The notes: generated by a model from the sequence alone, not told the origin. DNA of 64,000 nucleotides from Kibdelosporangium philippinense (GCF_021390435.2 NZ_JAJVCN010000001.1:372001-436000); one strand, 5' to 3'; positions 25,934-36,543 are shown, counted from the first letter of the stretch. Program-made: numbers and translations.

Positions 25934-26687
25934 TCGGAACCGTTGCGGAAGACCTGGGCGGTGGCCTGGATATCGCCTGTGCGTTCCGCGCGGAAGGACT
26001 CCGGACGCTGTTTCTGTTCGATGTGCCAGCGAAATCTGTCGAGCTAAGTGACGCGGTTGTGATCGCGGCTGCTGACGCTGTGGAGGCTGTGGACTGGCTG
26101 CGCCGCAACGGTTGTAGCCAGATCTACGTCGAATTTGGTTCGGCTTCCGTCCTTGGCGCGGTTGCCGAGGCGATGTCCGTGGATACCGTCCCGATCGTGC
26201 CGAGTGCTCCGCATCGACGGCGAGCTGTGTACATGGGGCACTTGTTCGACGGGTCGACCTTGGTGGCGGACCTGCCTCGGGTTCTGCGGGCTTCGCTCGC
26301 GGCTTGGGGGCCGCCAAGCCAGGACCATTGAGCCTGTCGTCGAATCCGCCGCTGTCCGGCAAGGCGGCAGTGTTGGCCTGCGGTCCATCCGAGCAGGTCA
26401 CCGCCATGATCAATGCGGGCAGACCGGATGTCCCGCTGATTCGCTCAACCCCCGAGCGGGTTCCCGAACTCGCGTTGGACCTCGTGGAGCGCGGCTGCCG
26501 CCGGTTGGTCGTCGCCGGGACCGAGGCGTCGCACGCGGTCGTAAGTGCACTGGGCATCACCAGCGGAACCATCGGGGAACTGGAAGACGCCGGTGTGCCG
26601 TGGATCCATACGCGGGACCTGGCGCTGCTGCTGGTCCCAGATGGCTTCGGGGAACCCGAGTTGTTTGTGGACGCGACGGCTACGTAG
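25930..26687 (+). pseudogene. Split four-carbon acid sugar kinase (OtnK/DUF1537), degenerate
   Basis: Two adjacent frames carry the two ends of an OtnK-type kinase. The first (25930-26331) has EDLGGGLDIACAFRAEGLRT, the N-terminal substrate lobe, and YMGHLFDG. The second (about 26304-26687) has the C-terminal nucleotide lobe with LVVAGTEASHAVVSALGI and DGFGEPELF. Together they total about 255 residues against roughly 400-430 in the family, so the middle is lost as well as the frame shifting near 26310-26331. The DDxTG-type motif is altered to EDLGGG. Almost certainly inactive. It overlaps the PEP-mutase-like gene by 4 bases. Confidence 0.65.
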
Positions 26688-27873
26688 TCGTGCGGATCTC
26701 GATCTCGGAGTGCAGGGTGCGGTGAACCGGGCACTTGTCGGCGATCTCGAGCAGGCGTTGGCGTTGTTCGGCGGAAAGGTCGCCCTCGATGCGGATTCGC
26801 CGGTCGATGCGATCGAGCATGCCTGCCTTGGTCTCGCAGTCCGCGCAGTCCTCGGCGTGGATACGGGTGTGATGCAAGTGCACCGAGACGTTCTTCAGCG
26901 GCCATTGCTTGCGGTCTGCGTACATCCGGATCGTCATCGAGGTGCACGCGCCGAGTGCGGCTAGCAACAGGTCGTACGGGGTCGGCCCGCTGTCGTTGCC
27001 GACGGGGACCGGCTCGTCGGCGGTGAGGACATGGCGGCCGACCTTGACACGTTGGCCGAACGGGCCGTCGCCGTTCTCGGACACCACAACGCGGCCTTCC
27101 TCCGGTTCTGGGGCCTTGACGGCGTAGCGGGCGACCCAGGTGGCGAGGACGTTGGCGACGTAGTCGGCGTCTTCTCGCTTCGTGAGCAGGTGGTTGGCGC
27201 CGTCGAGGGCGACGAAGGACTTGGGGTGGTGTGCGGCGTCGAAGATGCGCCGGGCGTTCTCGATTCCCACGTACTCGTCGATTGGCGAGTGCATTACCAA
27301 CAGTGCTGCTTTGAGCTTGCTGATTCGTTCGGTCTGTGGTTGTTCGGCGATGTCGTCGAGGAACTGCTTGCGGATGCAGAAGGTCCGGCCTGCCAGCACC
27401 ACGTCGGCTTGGCCCTTGCCGACGATCTCCTCGTGCGAGTCGCCGAGCAGGTGCAGGACGTGGGCGGGGTCGGCTGGCGCGCCAATCGTTGCCACCGCGC
27501 GTACTTCGGGAATTCGATGGGCCGCTGCGATTACCGCGGCGCCGCCGAGTGAGTGTCCGATGAGGACCGTCGGTGGTCCGTACGAGGACCGTAGGTGGTC
27601 TGCGGCGAGGACCAGGTCTTCGATGTTGGACGAGAAGTTCGTGTTGCCGAAGTCGCCTGCCGAGCCGCCGAGGCCGGTGAAGTCGAACCGCAGCACCGCG
27701 ATGCCGAACTCGGTGAGCGCACGCGAGATCCGGCTGGCCGCGACCACGTCCTTGCCACACGTGAAGCAGTGCGCGAACAAGGCGTACGTCCAGATGTCGC
27801 CGTCGGGCAGCTCCAGCCGGGCGGCCAACTTCTCACCCTGCGACCCGGTGAACTCGATCTTCTGGCTCCGCAT
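26680..27873 (-). CDS. Alpha/beta hydrolase-OsmC fusion
   Basis: A 397-aa bifunctional protein. The N-terminal alpha/beta hydrolase (about 1-255) has [16 protein letters not shown] and the nucleophile GHSLGG near residue 110. The C-terminal OsmC domain (about 265-397) has the peroxidatic cysteine in GACTSMTIR and the resolving cysteine in DKCPVHRTL. OsmC/Ohr proteins reduce organic hydroperoxides with thiols; the hydrolase part may release acyl groups. This domain fusion is a known family. The 3' end meets the split kinase gene with an 8-base overlap. Confidence 0.9.
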   Translation of the reverse strand: MRSQKIEFTGSQGEKLAARLELPDGDIWTYALFAHCFTCGKDVVAASRISRALTEFGIAVLRFDFTGLGGSAGDFGNTNFSSNIEDLVLAADHLRSSYGPPTVLIGHSLGGAAVIAAAHRIPEVRAVATIGAPADPAHVLHLLGDSHEEIVGKGQADVVLAGRTFCIRKQFLDDIAEQPQTERISKLKAALLVMHSPIDEYVGIENARRIFDAAHHPKSFVALDGANHLLTKREDADYVANVLATWVARYAVKAPEPEEGRVVVSENGDGPFGQRVKVGRHVLTADEPVPVGNDSGPTPYDLLLAALGACTSMTIRMYADRKQWPLKNVSVHLHHTRIHAEDCADCETKAGMLDRIDRRIRIEGDLSAEQRQRLLEIADKCPVHRTLHSEIEIRTTT

Positions 27874-27889
27874 AACAACGAATGTACTG

Positions 27890-29125
27890 CTAAGTCAGCT
27901 CAACGTCGGCAGCCCGGGGCGGTGGTGGCGCGTCCTCTCGCTGCTCCGCCGGGCCAGGGCGCCAGCCGCGGCGAAGCCCCCGGCGGACGGCGATTCCACC
28001 CAGGGCGGCGACCACGGCGGCGACCGTTATCCCGCCTGCCCAACTCAACGCGGTCAGCAGCACTCCGGCTGGCCCGGTGTTCTCCGGTGGAAGTGGCACA
28101 ATCTCGACAGATCCGGCAGCCGTCGAGGGCACACGAGCGGGGATCGCCGCGGTCAGCGCCGCGAACGGATCGATCACCCCGGCGCCGATCCGATCTGTGC
28201 GTTGGCCTGCGACAGGTGTTGCGGTCGCGGTGATCCGGCGGACCACTTCGGTGACCGGCATGTCTGGATACTTCGACCGGACGAGGGCGGCGACACCAGA
28301 GGCCAACGCTGTCGCGAAGCTCGTGCCACTCACCGCGACGTAGCCGCGTCCACCGGACGACGCCGTGGTCAGTTCCTTGCCCGGTGCGGCCACGTCGATC
28401 CACTGGCCTTGGTTGGACTCCTTCAACGGCTGGCCGCGCTCGTCCACTGCCGCCACCGCGAGCACACCGTCATACGCGGCCGGATACCACGTCACGCCCG
28501 GCTGGTCCTGCTGTTCGTTGCCCGCCGCAGCCACGACCACGGCGCCGCGAGCGATCGCCGCGGCGACGGCGTCCTTGATCACGGGTTTGTCCACAGGGAG
28601 CGCGAAGGACAGGTTGAGTACCTGCGCGCGTTCAGCGCCCAGCCGGATTGCCTCGGCAACCATCGCGTCGGTCGCCTGCTGGAAAGGCACGGTGAAACGG
28701 ATCGGCACGATCTTGGCGCCGGGAGCCACTCCGATGACACGGTCGTCATCGGCATCGCTCCCGGCAATGAGTGCAGCCACTGACGTGCCATGGTTTTCGC
28801 AGTCTTCCATGCTGCTGGGCGCTGTGGTGAACCCGCGTGGATCGCCAACGGGGGAGAGTTCGACACCGGGCAGCATCGCGCCGCTCAGTTTGGGATGTCG
28901 ACCGTCCACACCGGAATCAATCACGGCGACGGTCACGCCAGCGCCGGTCGAGATCTCCCACACCCGTTCAAGACCAAGCCGATCCAGCATCGGATCACGT
29001 GGCGCGGTCTTCGGAAGCGAAGGCCCAGGAACGGGATCCTGCCTGCACGCTGCCTGCGCCGTGCCAGGAAACACAGCGAGAGTGGTCAGCAAGGCCACGA
29101 TGAAAGCCAACCGGGTGACCATCAT
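27890..29125 (-). CDS. mycP: Type VII secretion mycosin, subtilisin-like serine protease
   Basis: A 411-aa mycosin of the S8 family, a membrane-anchored extracytoplasmic protease required for ESX function. A signal peptide ([20 protein letters not shown]) is followed by the catalytic triad: Asp in [13 protein letters not shown], His in [14 protein letters not shown] and Ser in [12 protein letters not shown]. The C-terminus has a membrane anchor ([23 protein letters not shown]) and a Pro/Arg-rich tail. The start overlaps the EccD stop (ATGA), so the two genes are coupled. The longer frame upstream is antisense-free but shadows EccD. Confidence 0.92.
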   Translation of the reverse strand: MMVTRLAFIVALLTTLAVFPGTAQAACRQDPVPGPSLPKTAPRDPMLDRLGLERVWEISTGAGVTVAVIDSGVDGRHPKLSGAMLPGVELSPVGDPRGFTTAPSSMEDCENHGTSVAALIAGSDADDDRVIGVAPGAKIVPIRFTVPFQQATDAMVAEAIRLGAERAQVLNLSFALPVDKPVIKDAVAAAIARGAVVVAAAGNEQQDQPGVTWYPAAYDGVLAVAAVDERGQPLKESNQGQWIDVAAPGKELTTASSGGRGYVAVSGTSFATALASGVAALVRSKYPDMPVTEVVRRITATATPVAGQRTDRIGAGVIDPFAALTAAIPARVPSTAAGSVEIVPLPPENTGPAGVLLTALSWAGGITVAAVVAALGGIAVRRGLRRGWRPGPAEQREDAPPPPRAADVELT

Positions 29126-30507
29126 CCGCCCAAATCCAGCAGCAGGCGGTAGATTCCCCAGACGGCCAGCGCGAGTGGGACGACCGTCAGCAGCAACGTG
29201 GTTTCGATGATGTCGAGCAACCGGGACGTACGAGGGTTCGGCGCGTGCCGTCCACTTGCGATACCGACCAAAGTCGCAATGGCCGCGCCGACAAGGAGAA
29301 TCGGCAGCACGACGCCGAGCAGCATGGTGTTGTTGCCCGCAGCCTGTGCCACGGCGACACCGGCACCCGCGGGCAACGCAAGGACCGCAGCGAGAATCGG
29401 GGACGCCACTTGAGGAATTTCCCGGAAAAGCCTGGCACGCAACAGCATCAGCAAGAACAAGACACCCGCCAACGACCACGCCCACGCGTCACCGGCGGCT
29501 GCGAGAATGGCGATGCCGACTGCGATAGTCGCGTGACAACCCGCAACCAGGCCGGACAACATGAGCCGCGCGCGACGAACCCGTTGCAGCACAGTGTCGA
29601 ACTCGACCTGTCCTGGCGTGTTGGCCAGATCGTCCACAGTGCGCGGCAGCTGAGGCCTGGGAAATCTCGAAATCCGCAACGCCAGCACGGGCATCAGTGT
29701 CGTCATCGCGAGCGCGAGCGGCGCGACGACCGCGGCGGCGGCAGCTGGGGATCCCGCGTCGAGCACCACGATCAGACTGCCCAAGCAGCCGAACACACCA
29801 ATCATCGTGAACGCGGCGAACACCGCGTCACCGCCGCCGACAACGACCGGCCCGAGCGCGGACACCAACAGCACCACCGCGAACGCCAGCAGCGCGTGCC
29901 CGGCTCCCCACGTCCCACCAAGCAAGCTCGCCGCTGCCACCGCACCCGCCGGGATCGCCAGTGTGGCACCGAGAATTCCCGCCGGAACATCGCCCAAAGC
30001 CCTCGACAGCGCACCTCCGCCGAGCAGAAGCAGCACGCACGCCACCGCGGCGAGAATCCCCGGAAGAATTCCCTTCCCGGCAGCCACTGCGGCCAGTCCC
30101 CCGAGGACAGACGCGGTGATCAGAACCGCGCACGCTGCCCGGGTTTGCTTTGTCCCCCACGCGGAATCGATGGAGTTCTCGCCGATCACCTCGACCACGT
30201 CGTCGTACAGCGGCGGCGGATTGCGGTCGTTGGCCGGGTGCAGGACAAGCAGGTCGCCTTCACGCACACCGGACGCGGTCAGGCTGGCCGCGGGATCGAG
30301 TGCGCCGCCGTCGATGGTGCTCAGCGTCCAGCCGCCGGCCTCGCCTTCGTCCTTCTCGTCAACCGCGTGTTTGAGCAACGTCGGCAGCAGTGCCGCCAGT
30401 GGAACACCCGACGGAACTGCGAGATCGACGCGTGTACGCGGGCCTGCCAACCTGATCCGGCAGTATCCGCCAGTCGAGTGGTGTGTGGTCGTCACGGTGC
30501 TCCCCAT
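29122..30507 (-). CDS. eccD: Type VII secretion membrane protein EccD
   Basis: A 461-aa EccD homologue. The N-terminal ubiquitin-like (YukD) domain covers about residues 15-95, and the rest has eleven predicted membrane segments, which form the central pore module of the ESX translocon. The charged loop ISRFPRPQLPRTVDDL near 280 is typical. It is divergent from EccC across a 68-base gap and is coupled to mycP downstream. Confidence 0.92.
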   Translation of the reverse strand: MGSTVTTTHHSTGGYCRIRLAGPRTRVDLAVPSGVPLAALLPTLLKHAVDEKDEGEAGGWTLSTIDGGALDPAASLTASGVREGDLLVLHPANDRNPPPLYDDVVEVIGENSIDSAWGTKQTRAACAVLITASVLGGLAAVAAGKGILPGILAAVACVLLLLGGGALSRALGDVPAGILGATLAIPAGAVAAASLLGGTWGAGHALLAFAVVLLVSALGPVVVGGGDAVFAAFTMIGVFGCLGSLIVVLDAGSPAAAAAVVAPLALAMTTLMPVLALRISRFPRPQLPRTVDDLANTPGQVEFDTVLQRVRRARLMLSGLVAGCHATIAVGIAILAAAGDAWAWSLAGVLFLLMLLRARLFREIPQVASPILAAVLALPAGAGVAVAQAAGNNTMLLGVVLPILLVGAAIATLVGIASGRHAPNPRTSRLLDIIETTLLLTVVPLALAVWGIYRLLLDLGG

Positions 30508-30575
30508 CGTCTGCGCCTACCCTAAGGTTATGACCAGTCGCGCACTGTAAGCCTGGTGAACCGGGGAGATCAGCC

Positions 30576-33500
30576 GTGTCCACGACCTTGTTCCGCCGTC
30601 CACCCAGGACGCCACGGCCGGCCGTACCGGAGAACGTCGTCGCTCTCCAACCCCCGCCTGAGCTGGTCAAAGTGGACACTGGGAACACCTGGCTGACGGC
30701 GTTGCCGGCGTTGAGCGGTTTGGGATCGGTCGCCTACCTGTTCGCGGGCCCGCCGAACCCGATCACCTACGTCGCCGGATCGTTCTTCCTGTTCTCGTCG
30801 CTGGCGATGGTCGGCGGCTCGCTGCTGCGGGCGAGATCCACCCAAAAGGGTGACGCTCAACAGCAGCGTCGCGACTACTTGCGCTACCTGGAGCGGACCC
30901 GTGCGCAGGTCCGGCGCGCTGCTGAGGCCCAACGCGCGGCCGCGACCTGGAATTCGCCACCGCCCGACCAGCTGTGGTCGGTCGCAGCCGGACCGCGGCT
31001 GTGGGAACGCCGGATCATCGATCCCGACTTCGGCGTTGTGCGCATCGCACTGGGCGCGAAATACCTGGCGACCAAGCTCCAACCGGGAGAGTCAGGTCCG
31101 GTCGAGGATCTCGATTCGCTGTGTGTGCTGGCGCTCAAGCGTTTCCTGGTGACCCACTCGGTTGTTCCCGACCTTCCGGTCGAGTTGTCGCTGCGCCGGT
31201 TCGCCGCGATCGGTATCAGCGGCGACCGTGACCAAGCGCGTTCGTTGGTGCGCGCATTGATCGCACACGCGGCTACTTTCCAAGCACCACACGACTTGCG
31301 AGTCGTCATCTGCACGGATCAACCCGACGGCGAACGATGGTCGTGGGCGAAGTGGTTGCCACACGCCCAACACCCGGACCAGGTCGATCACGCCGGACGG
31401 CTGCGGCTCATCCACCCGATGCTCGGCACGCTCGAAGAATGGCTAGGCGCTCAGCTGACCGGGCGCCCGCGGTTCAACCGTTCCGCAGAACCAGATCCCG
31501 AAGTTCCGCATATGGTCGTGGTGCTGGACGGCAGCATCGTGCTCGGCAGCGAACTGGTCCTTGATGGATTGCAGGCCGTGACTGTCATCGATCTTGACGG
31601 CCGGGCGGCAGACCTGGTCACGCAGCATGGCATGCAGCTCACGGTGGACGACGGCAGGCTTGATGTCCGTGTCGGATCGCAACAGGACCATCTCGGCACG
31701 GCCGCGAAGATGGCCGTCCCGGTGGCTGAGGCGCTGGCCCGGCAACTGTCCGGCTACCGCCTCGACGTCGCCACCGCGCAGAGCGAAGATCTGTCCACGG
31801 TGGACCAGACGCTGCCCGGTCTGCTCAATGTGGACGACCCCGGCACGCTTGACCTTGAGACGCTGTGGAAACCGCGGCCGTTGAAAGACCGGCTGCGGGT
31901 GCCGATCGGCATCTCGGCTGACGGAACCGTGCTGCACCTGGACATCAAGGAGTCCTCGGACGAGGGAATGGGCCCGCACGGCCTGATCATCGGCGCCACC
32001 GGCTCCGGTAAGTCCGAACTGCTGCGCACCCTGGTGCTCGGCATGGCGGCCACCCACCCGCCGGTCCAGCTCAACATGGTGCTCGTGGACTTCAAGGGCG
32101 GCGTCACGTTCGCGGAGATGGAACGCCTGCCGCACGTCGCCGCCGTGATCTCCAACCTGGAACGCGACCTCAGCATGGTCGACCGCATGCAGGAAGCCCT
32201 GTCCGGCGAGCTCAACCGCAGGCAAGAAGTACTGCGCTCGGCCGGAAACCTGGTCTCGGTGCGTGACTACGAGCAGGCACGGCTGCGCGGCGTCCCGCTG
32301 GCGCCATTGCCCACATTGTTCATTGTGGTCGACGAGTTTTCGGAGCTGTTGAGCCAGAAACCCGACTTCGCCGACCTGTTCGCCCAGATCGGCCGCCTCG
32401 GCCGAGCGCTAGGTGTGCACCTCTTGCTTGCCTCGCAACGCCTTGACGAGGGACGGCTGCGTGGCCTGGAATCCCATCTGTCGTACCGAATCGGCCTGCG
32501 CACGTTCTCGGAACAGGAAAGCCGGGCGGTGCTCGGTGTGACTGATGCGGCCGCGTTGCCGAACGCGCCAGGACACGGGTTCTTGAAGGACGACGCCTCG
32601 GATCTCAAAAGGTTCCGCGCCGCCTATGTTTCCGGCGCCTATCGTGGCAACGAAGCGGAGGCGGCCTACGTCCTGGCCGGTGCGGCCGACATCAGGCGCT
32701 TCCCGGCTGGCTTGCTTCCAGTGCCGGCCCAAATCGAGGTCCCCTCACCAGAACCCGAGGACACCGACGGGACCGAGCTTCCCACGTTGCTGACCGTGAT
32801 GGTGGAACAGTTGGCGGGCAAGGGGTCTCCCGCGAGGCAGGTGTGGTTGCCGCCGTTGGATGAGCCGGACACATTGGACATTCTGTTCCCTGACCTGCAA
32901 GTGCGCGAAGGCAGAGGGCTCGGTGCGGACCCCGACTCGCCGCCGTTGCGCGTGCGGTTGGGCACCGTCGACCGGCCGTATCACCAGCGCCGCGACCCGT
33001 TGACCGTCGCACTCGACGGCGCCGGGGGACACGTTGCGATCGTGGGAAGGCCAGGGTCTGGAAAGTCCACTTTGCTCAGAACCTTGATCTCGGCGCTTGC
33101 CTTGCGCCACACGCCAGCCGAGGTCCAGTTCTACGCGTTGGACTTCAGCGGCACGCTGTTCGGGATGGCCGGATTGCCGCACGTCGGGCGAGTCGCCGGG
33201 CGGCAGGAGGCAGAGGTCGTCCGCCGGGTCATCGGCGAGATCAGCGGTGTCGTGCAGGACCGCGAAGTCCGGTTCCGCGAGCTCGGCGTGGATTCGATGG
33301 CCGACTACCGGCGTATGCGGGCGCAGGGCGACGTCACCGACGACAAGTTCGGCGACGTGTTCCTGGTGATCGACGGCTGGTCGACGTTGTGCCGCGAGTA
33401 CGAGGACCTGGAAACCGGGATCACCGCGCTGATGGGGCGTTCGCTCAGCTATGGCGTGCACGTGATCGTGACCGCCAACCGCTACCTCGATCTGCGGCTT

Positions 33501-34508
33501 GGCCTGCGTGACCTGGTGGGCACGAAACTGGAGCTCAAGCTCGGCGACTCGCTGGATTCCGAAGTGGACCGCAAGCTGCAGGCGGCTGTGCCCGCGGACC
33601 GGCCGGGACGCGGTGTCAGCGCGGCGAAGTACCACTACCTTGCCGCCGTTCCGCGCATCGACGGGCGGCGGAGCGCGGCAGACCTGTCCGTCGGGGTCGC
33701 TGACCTGGTCCGACGCGTGTCCGAGGCCTGGAGTGGGCCGCCCGCGCCGCCTGTACGGCTGCTGCCGCAACTGCTGGAGTTCGCCGATCTGCCTGCCGCT
33801 GACCAGGGCATCGCGCTCGGCGTGGAAGGGCAGCGGCTCGAGCCGCTGGTCTTCGACCTGCGGCAGGACCGGGGACTGCTGCTGATCGGGGACGCCGAGT
33901 CCGGCAAGACCTCGACGTTGCGCATGGTCGCGCGCCAGGTCGTGCAGAACTTCGAGCCGCACGAGGCCAAGCTGATCATCATCGACCACAAGCACACCAT
34001 GGTCGCCGAGTTCAGCGGCGACTCGGTGCTTGGCTACGCGGCCACCGCGCAGCAGACCAACGAGGTCATCGCCGGCCTGGCCAAGGGCATCACGGACAAA
34101 CGTTTGCCTGGGCCGGACGTCACCCCCGAACAGCTGCGCAGCCGCAGCTGGTGGACCGGGCCGGAGATCTTCGTCCTCGTCGACGACTACGACCGGGTCG
34201 CCACGGGGTCGAATCCGCTGCTCCAGCTCGTCGATTTCCTGCCACAGGCACGGGAGATCGGGCTGCACCTCTACATCGCGCGCCGGGCCGGTGGCGCCGG
34301 CAAGGCGATGATGATGGATCCGGTGCTCGGTGCCATGCGTGAACTCGCATTTCCTGGCGTGTTGTTGAGCGCGTCACGGGAGGAAGGCGCGCTTTACGGC
34401 GTCCAGCCGCGCAAACAACCTCCTGGTCGCGGCACACTTATCCATCACCGGCTCGGAATGGTCCCCGTGCAGCTGGCCAGAATGGATCCGGTCACATTGG
34501 GTAACTGA
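30576..34508 (+). CDS. eccC: Type VII secretion ATPase EccC (EccCa-EccCb fused)
   Basis: A 1310-aa FtsK/SpoIIIE-type motor that drives substrate translocation. Two membrane segments lie near residues 35-85. Three ATPase modules follow: Walker A GATGSGKSE near 475 (Walker B MVLVDFKGG), GRPGSGKST near 825 and GDAESGKTS near 1110. The third Walker A is still canonical (GxxxxGKT). The polypeptide is a single chain, unlike the split EccCa/EccCb of mycobacterial ESX-1. First gene of a plus-strand operon that continues with WXG100-like genes; there is an 82-base gap before the next one. Confidence 0.95.
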   Translation: MSTTLFRRPPRTPRPAVPENVVALQPPPELVKVDTGNTWLTALPALSGLGSVAYLFAGPPNPITYVAGSFFLFSSLAMVGGSLLRARSTQKGDAQQQRRDYLRYLERTRAQVRRAAEAQRAAATWNSPPPDQLWSVAAGPRLWERRIIDPDFGVVRIALGAKYLATKLQPGESGPVEDLDSLCVLALKRFLVTHSVVPDLPVELSLRRFAAIGISGDRDQARSLVRALIAHAATFQAPHDLRVVICTDQPDGERWSWAKWLPHAQHPDQVDHAGRLRLIHPMLGTLEEWLGAQLTGRPRFNRSAEPDPEVPHMVVVLDGSIVLGSELVLDGLQAVTVIDLDGRAADLVTQHGMQLTVDDGRLDVRVGSQQDHLGTAAKMAVPVAEALARQLSGYRLDVATAQSEDLSTVDQTLPGLLNVDDPGTLDLETLWKPRPLKDRLRVPIGISADGTVLHLDIKESSDEGMGPHGLIIGATGSGKSELLRTLVLGMAATHPPVQLNMVLVDFKGGVTFAEMERLPHVAAVISNLERDLSMVDRMQEALSGELNRRQEVLRSAGNLVSVRDYEQARLRGVPLAPLPTLFIVVDEFSELLSQKPDFADLFAQIGRLGRALGVHLLLASQRLDEGRLRGLESHLSYRIGLRTFSEQESRAVLGVTDAAALPNAPGHGFLKDDASDLKRFRAAYVSGAYRGNEAEAAYVLAGAADIRRFPAGLLPVPAQIEVPSPEPEDTDGTELPTLLTVMVEQLAGKGSPARQVWLPPLDEPDTLDILFPDLQVREGRGLGADPDSPPLRVRLGTVDRPYHQRRDPLTVALDGAGGHVAIVGRPGSGKSTLLRTLISALALRHTPAEVQFYALDFSGTLFGMAGLPHVGRVAGRQEAEVVRRVIGEISGVVQDREVRFRELGVDSMADYRRMRAQGDVTDDKFGDVFLVIDGWSTLCREYEDLETGITALMGRSLSYGVHVIVTANRYLDLRLGLRDLVGTKLELKLGDSLDSEVDRKLQAAVPADRPGRGVSAAKYHYLAAVPRIDGRRSAADLSVGVADLVRRVSEAWSGPPAPPVRLLPQLLEFADLPAADQGIALGVEGQRLEPLVFDLRQDRGLLLIGDAESGKTSTLRMVARQVVQNFEPHEAKLIIIDHKHTMVAEFSGDSVLGYAATAQQTNEVIAGLAKGITDKRLPGPDVTPEQLRSRSWWTGPEIFVLVDDYDRVATGSNPLLQLVDFLPQAREIGLHLYIARRAGGAGKAMMMDPVLGAMRELAFPGVLLSASREEGALYGVQPRKQPPGRGTLIHHRLGMVPVQLARMDPVTLGN

Positions 34509-34590
34509 CAACCACGGTTTGGTGAAAACTTCTATCGCATCGGATTTTGGCGATTACAGTGGGACCGAAATCGACTAGGAGGGGAATGTC

Positions 34591-34929
34591 GTGGGCAGTC
34601 CTGGAATGAAGATCGATCTGGCCCAGGTCCAGGCCGCCGAGCAGGTGGTTGCCACCGCGCTGACCGAGATGGAGGGGATTACCAAGCGCATTCTCGCCCA
34701 GGCCGGAATGAGCGAGGTCGCGATGAAGGCGCCGGCCGGGCAGATCACCTCGACCACGTTCAACGACCTCGGTGGCGGCGGGCGCGCGCTGGCCGAGACG
34801 CTCGACCAGCTCAAGGCTGACCTGGTCAAACTCAGGCACGTGGCGATGGAGGGGTCCGACCAGGCCACGCAGGCGGCCCGAGGTGGCGCGTCCGGCAGCC
34901 CGTCCGGCGCGGTATACGACGGAATGTGA
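34591..34929 (+). CDS. WXG100-like secreted protein, 112 aa
   Basis: A small helical protein of the ESX substrate size class. It lacks a strict Trp-x-Gly but has the two-helix pattern expected, with the turn at about residues 45-60 and a Gly/Ser-rich tail ending GAVYDGM. The GTG start is preceded by AGGAGGGG at good spacing. It directly follows eccC and is followed 11 bases later by another WXG-type gene, so the two may form a secreted heterodimer. Confidence 0.75.
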   Translation: MGSPGMKIDLAQVQAAEQVVATALTEMEGITKRILAQAGMSEVAMKAPAGQITSTTFNDLGGGGRALAETLDQLKADLVKLRHVAMEGSDQATQAARGGASGSPSGAVYDGM

Positions 34930-34940
34930 GGGGAGCGATT

Positions 34941-35234
34941 ATGACGTACATCGAATTCAAGGACGGCGACATCGCCCGTATCGCCCAGGCGACGCAGGGA
35001 AGTCAGCAGGAATGGGACCGCGTCTGGGAAGGTGTGCGCGGCAAACTGACGGCGACTGTTTCCGAGGCGCTCGACGCGCTGACCGGATCGTCGCTTGAGG
35101 AGCGCAGCACCCAGTACCACCAGAAAACCCAGCAGTACACCGCCCAGTTGCAGAGCCAGATGAACGCGGTCCGCAACGTCGGGAATATCGCGGTCGACAC
35201 CAACCAGCAGATGAGCAGGGTAATCCGCGGCTGA
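34941..35234 (+). CDS. WXG100-family protein, 97 aa
   Basis: A 97-residue helix-turn-helix hairpin protein with WDRVWEGVRG near residues 26-35, close to the WXG turn, and a C-terminal helix rich in Gln (QQYTAQLQSQMNAVRNVG). The size is typical of EsxA/EsxB. ATG 34941 is chosen with GGGGAGCG upstream; an earlier in-frame ATG at 34926 overlaps the previous gene. Likely secreted by the Ecc apparatus encoded around it. Confidence 0.8.
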   Translation: MTYIEFKDGDIARIAQATQGSQQEWDRVWEGVRGKLTATVSEALDALTGSSLEERSTQYHQKTQQYTAQLQSQMNAVRNVGNIAVDTNQQMSRVIRG

Positions 35235-35251
35235 GTCGCCAAGGGGGCACG

Positions 35252-36541
35252 ATGGCGAAGTACTCCTATTCCGAGGCCTGCGAAATTCTGGAGAGCGGCC
35301 AGCCATATTCGTTGCGCGCGGTTGGCAATGCGTGGCGCAACTTCGCGGCGGCGTGCCGGACGGCGGCGTCCCACACCAAGGGCACCGCCGACGAGGTCAC
35401 GGCGCAGTACGGCGCGCCGTACCAGAACTTCGGTGCCAGAGCCGTGCCGATCGCGACCTGGCTGGAGACCATCGCGAAACAGGCCGACACGGTGGCTGCC
35501 GGGCTGTCCAACGCCGGTGACGTGGGGACCGCCGCGCAGTGGACGAAATCCAAGCAGGAACACGAGTTCAACGCGCGCGTCGACCAGATCGTCGGCCCGG
35601 AGGACGCGTTGAGCGGCTCCCGGATGGCCGCGATCAAGCGTGCCGAGGAGCAGGCGGCCGAGGTGCTCAGCGTCGAGATCGACAAGTGGTCGCAGGCGTA
35701 TGCCGCGTTCAATCCCGGTGATGTGCCGCCGGTTCCCGCGACCAACGGCGGAACGGGCACCACGACGTCCACGGGCTCAACGGGAACCGCTGATTCGACC
35801 GGTTCGACTGACGCCGTGCGACCAGTCGTCGGCGATCCGCCGCCGGGATCCACCGACCGGCCGGGCACCGACAACAAGGAACTGCCGGGAAAGACCGACT
35901 TTCCTGAGTCCTCTGTGGTCGGCAAGGACGGCGGTGACTTCCAGGGCTGGGTGAAGGACCCGACAACCGGATTCCTCGTGGATCCGGGCAGTGGCAGGGA
36001 ATTCGACCCGGTCAGCGGGAAATGGATCGACCCGGTCACCGGCAAACCGTTCGGCGACGTGACCCAGTACGCCTCACGCCTGGAAGGACTGGAGGGCGGC
36101 GTGAGCACCACCGGTGGCCTGCTTGGCGGTTTCGGCGGCGTGACACCGGCCCTGATGACCAGCGGCGCGGTGGGCAGCCTGTACGGGGGAGTGGTTCCGC
36201 CCAGCCTTGCCGCGATGAACCCGGCCGTCGCCCAGCTCGGTGCCAAGGCAGCCAACGACATGGCCGCCAAAGCATTTGCCGCGCAACAGCTTGGCTTGCG
36301 GGAGGCCGCGCAAGGTGGCCGTCCGTTCTTCCCGCCGATGCAGGCTGGTGGTGCAGGGGCGGAAGGCGGTGGCGCACGCCGGACACGTGCGCGTTACCTC
36401 ACCGAGCCGTCGAGCACGTGGGGCGGTCAGGGGAAAGAGGAAGAGAAGCGCAAGATGGTCGAGCGTCCAGAGTGGATGGTCGAGGACGACGTGTGGTCGA
36501 GCGGCCAGCCAGCCACCCGGGGCATCCTGGGGGAGGACTAG
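35252..36541 (+). CDS. PPE-like type VII secretion protein, 429 aa
   Basis: The N-terminal 150 residues are helical and resemble the helical bundle of PPE/WXG-superfamily proteins (GNAWRNFAAACRTAASHTKG). A Thr/Ser/Gly-rich linker follows (TTTSTGSTGTADSTGSTD). After it lies a repeat of short DP-x-x-G motifs (FLVDPGSGREFDPVSGKWID), then a hydrophobic Gly-rich segment near 285-320. The charged C-terminus, VERPEWMVEDDVW plus GILGED, recurs in actinomycete ESX loci. Probably surface-located or secreted. Confidence 0.75.
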   Translation: MAKYSYSEACEILESGQPYSLRAVGNAWRNFAAACRTAASHTKGTADEVTAQYGAPYQNFGARAVPIATWLETIAKQADTVAAGLSNAGDVGTAAQWTKSKQEHEFNARVDQIVGPEDALSGSRMAAIKRAEEQAAEVLSVEIDKWSQAYAAFNPGDVPPVPATNGGTGTTTSTGSTGTADSTGSTDAVRPVVGDPPPGSTDRPGTDNKELPGKTDFPESSVVGKDGGDFQGWVKDPTTGFLVDPGSGREFDPVSGKWIDPVTGKPFGDVTQYASRLEGLEGGVSTTGGLLGGFGGVTPALMTSGAVGSLYGGVVPPSLAAMNPAVAQLGAKAANDMAAKAFAAQQLGLREAAQGGRPFFPPMQAGGAGAEGGGARRTRARYLTEPSSTWGGQGKEEEKRKMVERPEWMVEDDVWSSGQPATRGILGED

Positions 36542-36543
36542 CC

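Noticed and set aside
25757..27760. 667-aa minus-strand frame
   Set aside because: It overlaps the PEP-mutase-like gene and the hydrolase-OsmC fusion in a different frame, and its sequence is Arg/Pro-rich without domains.
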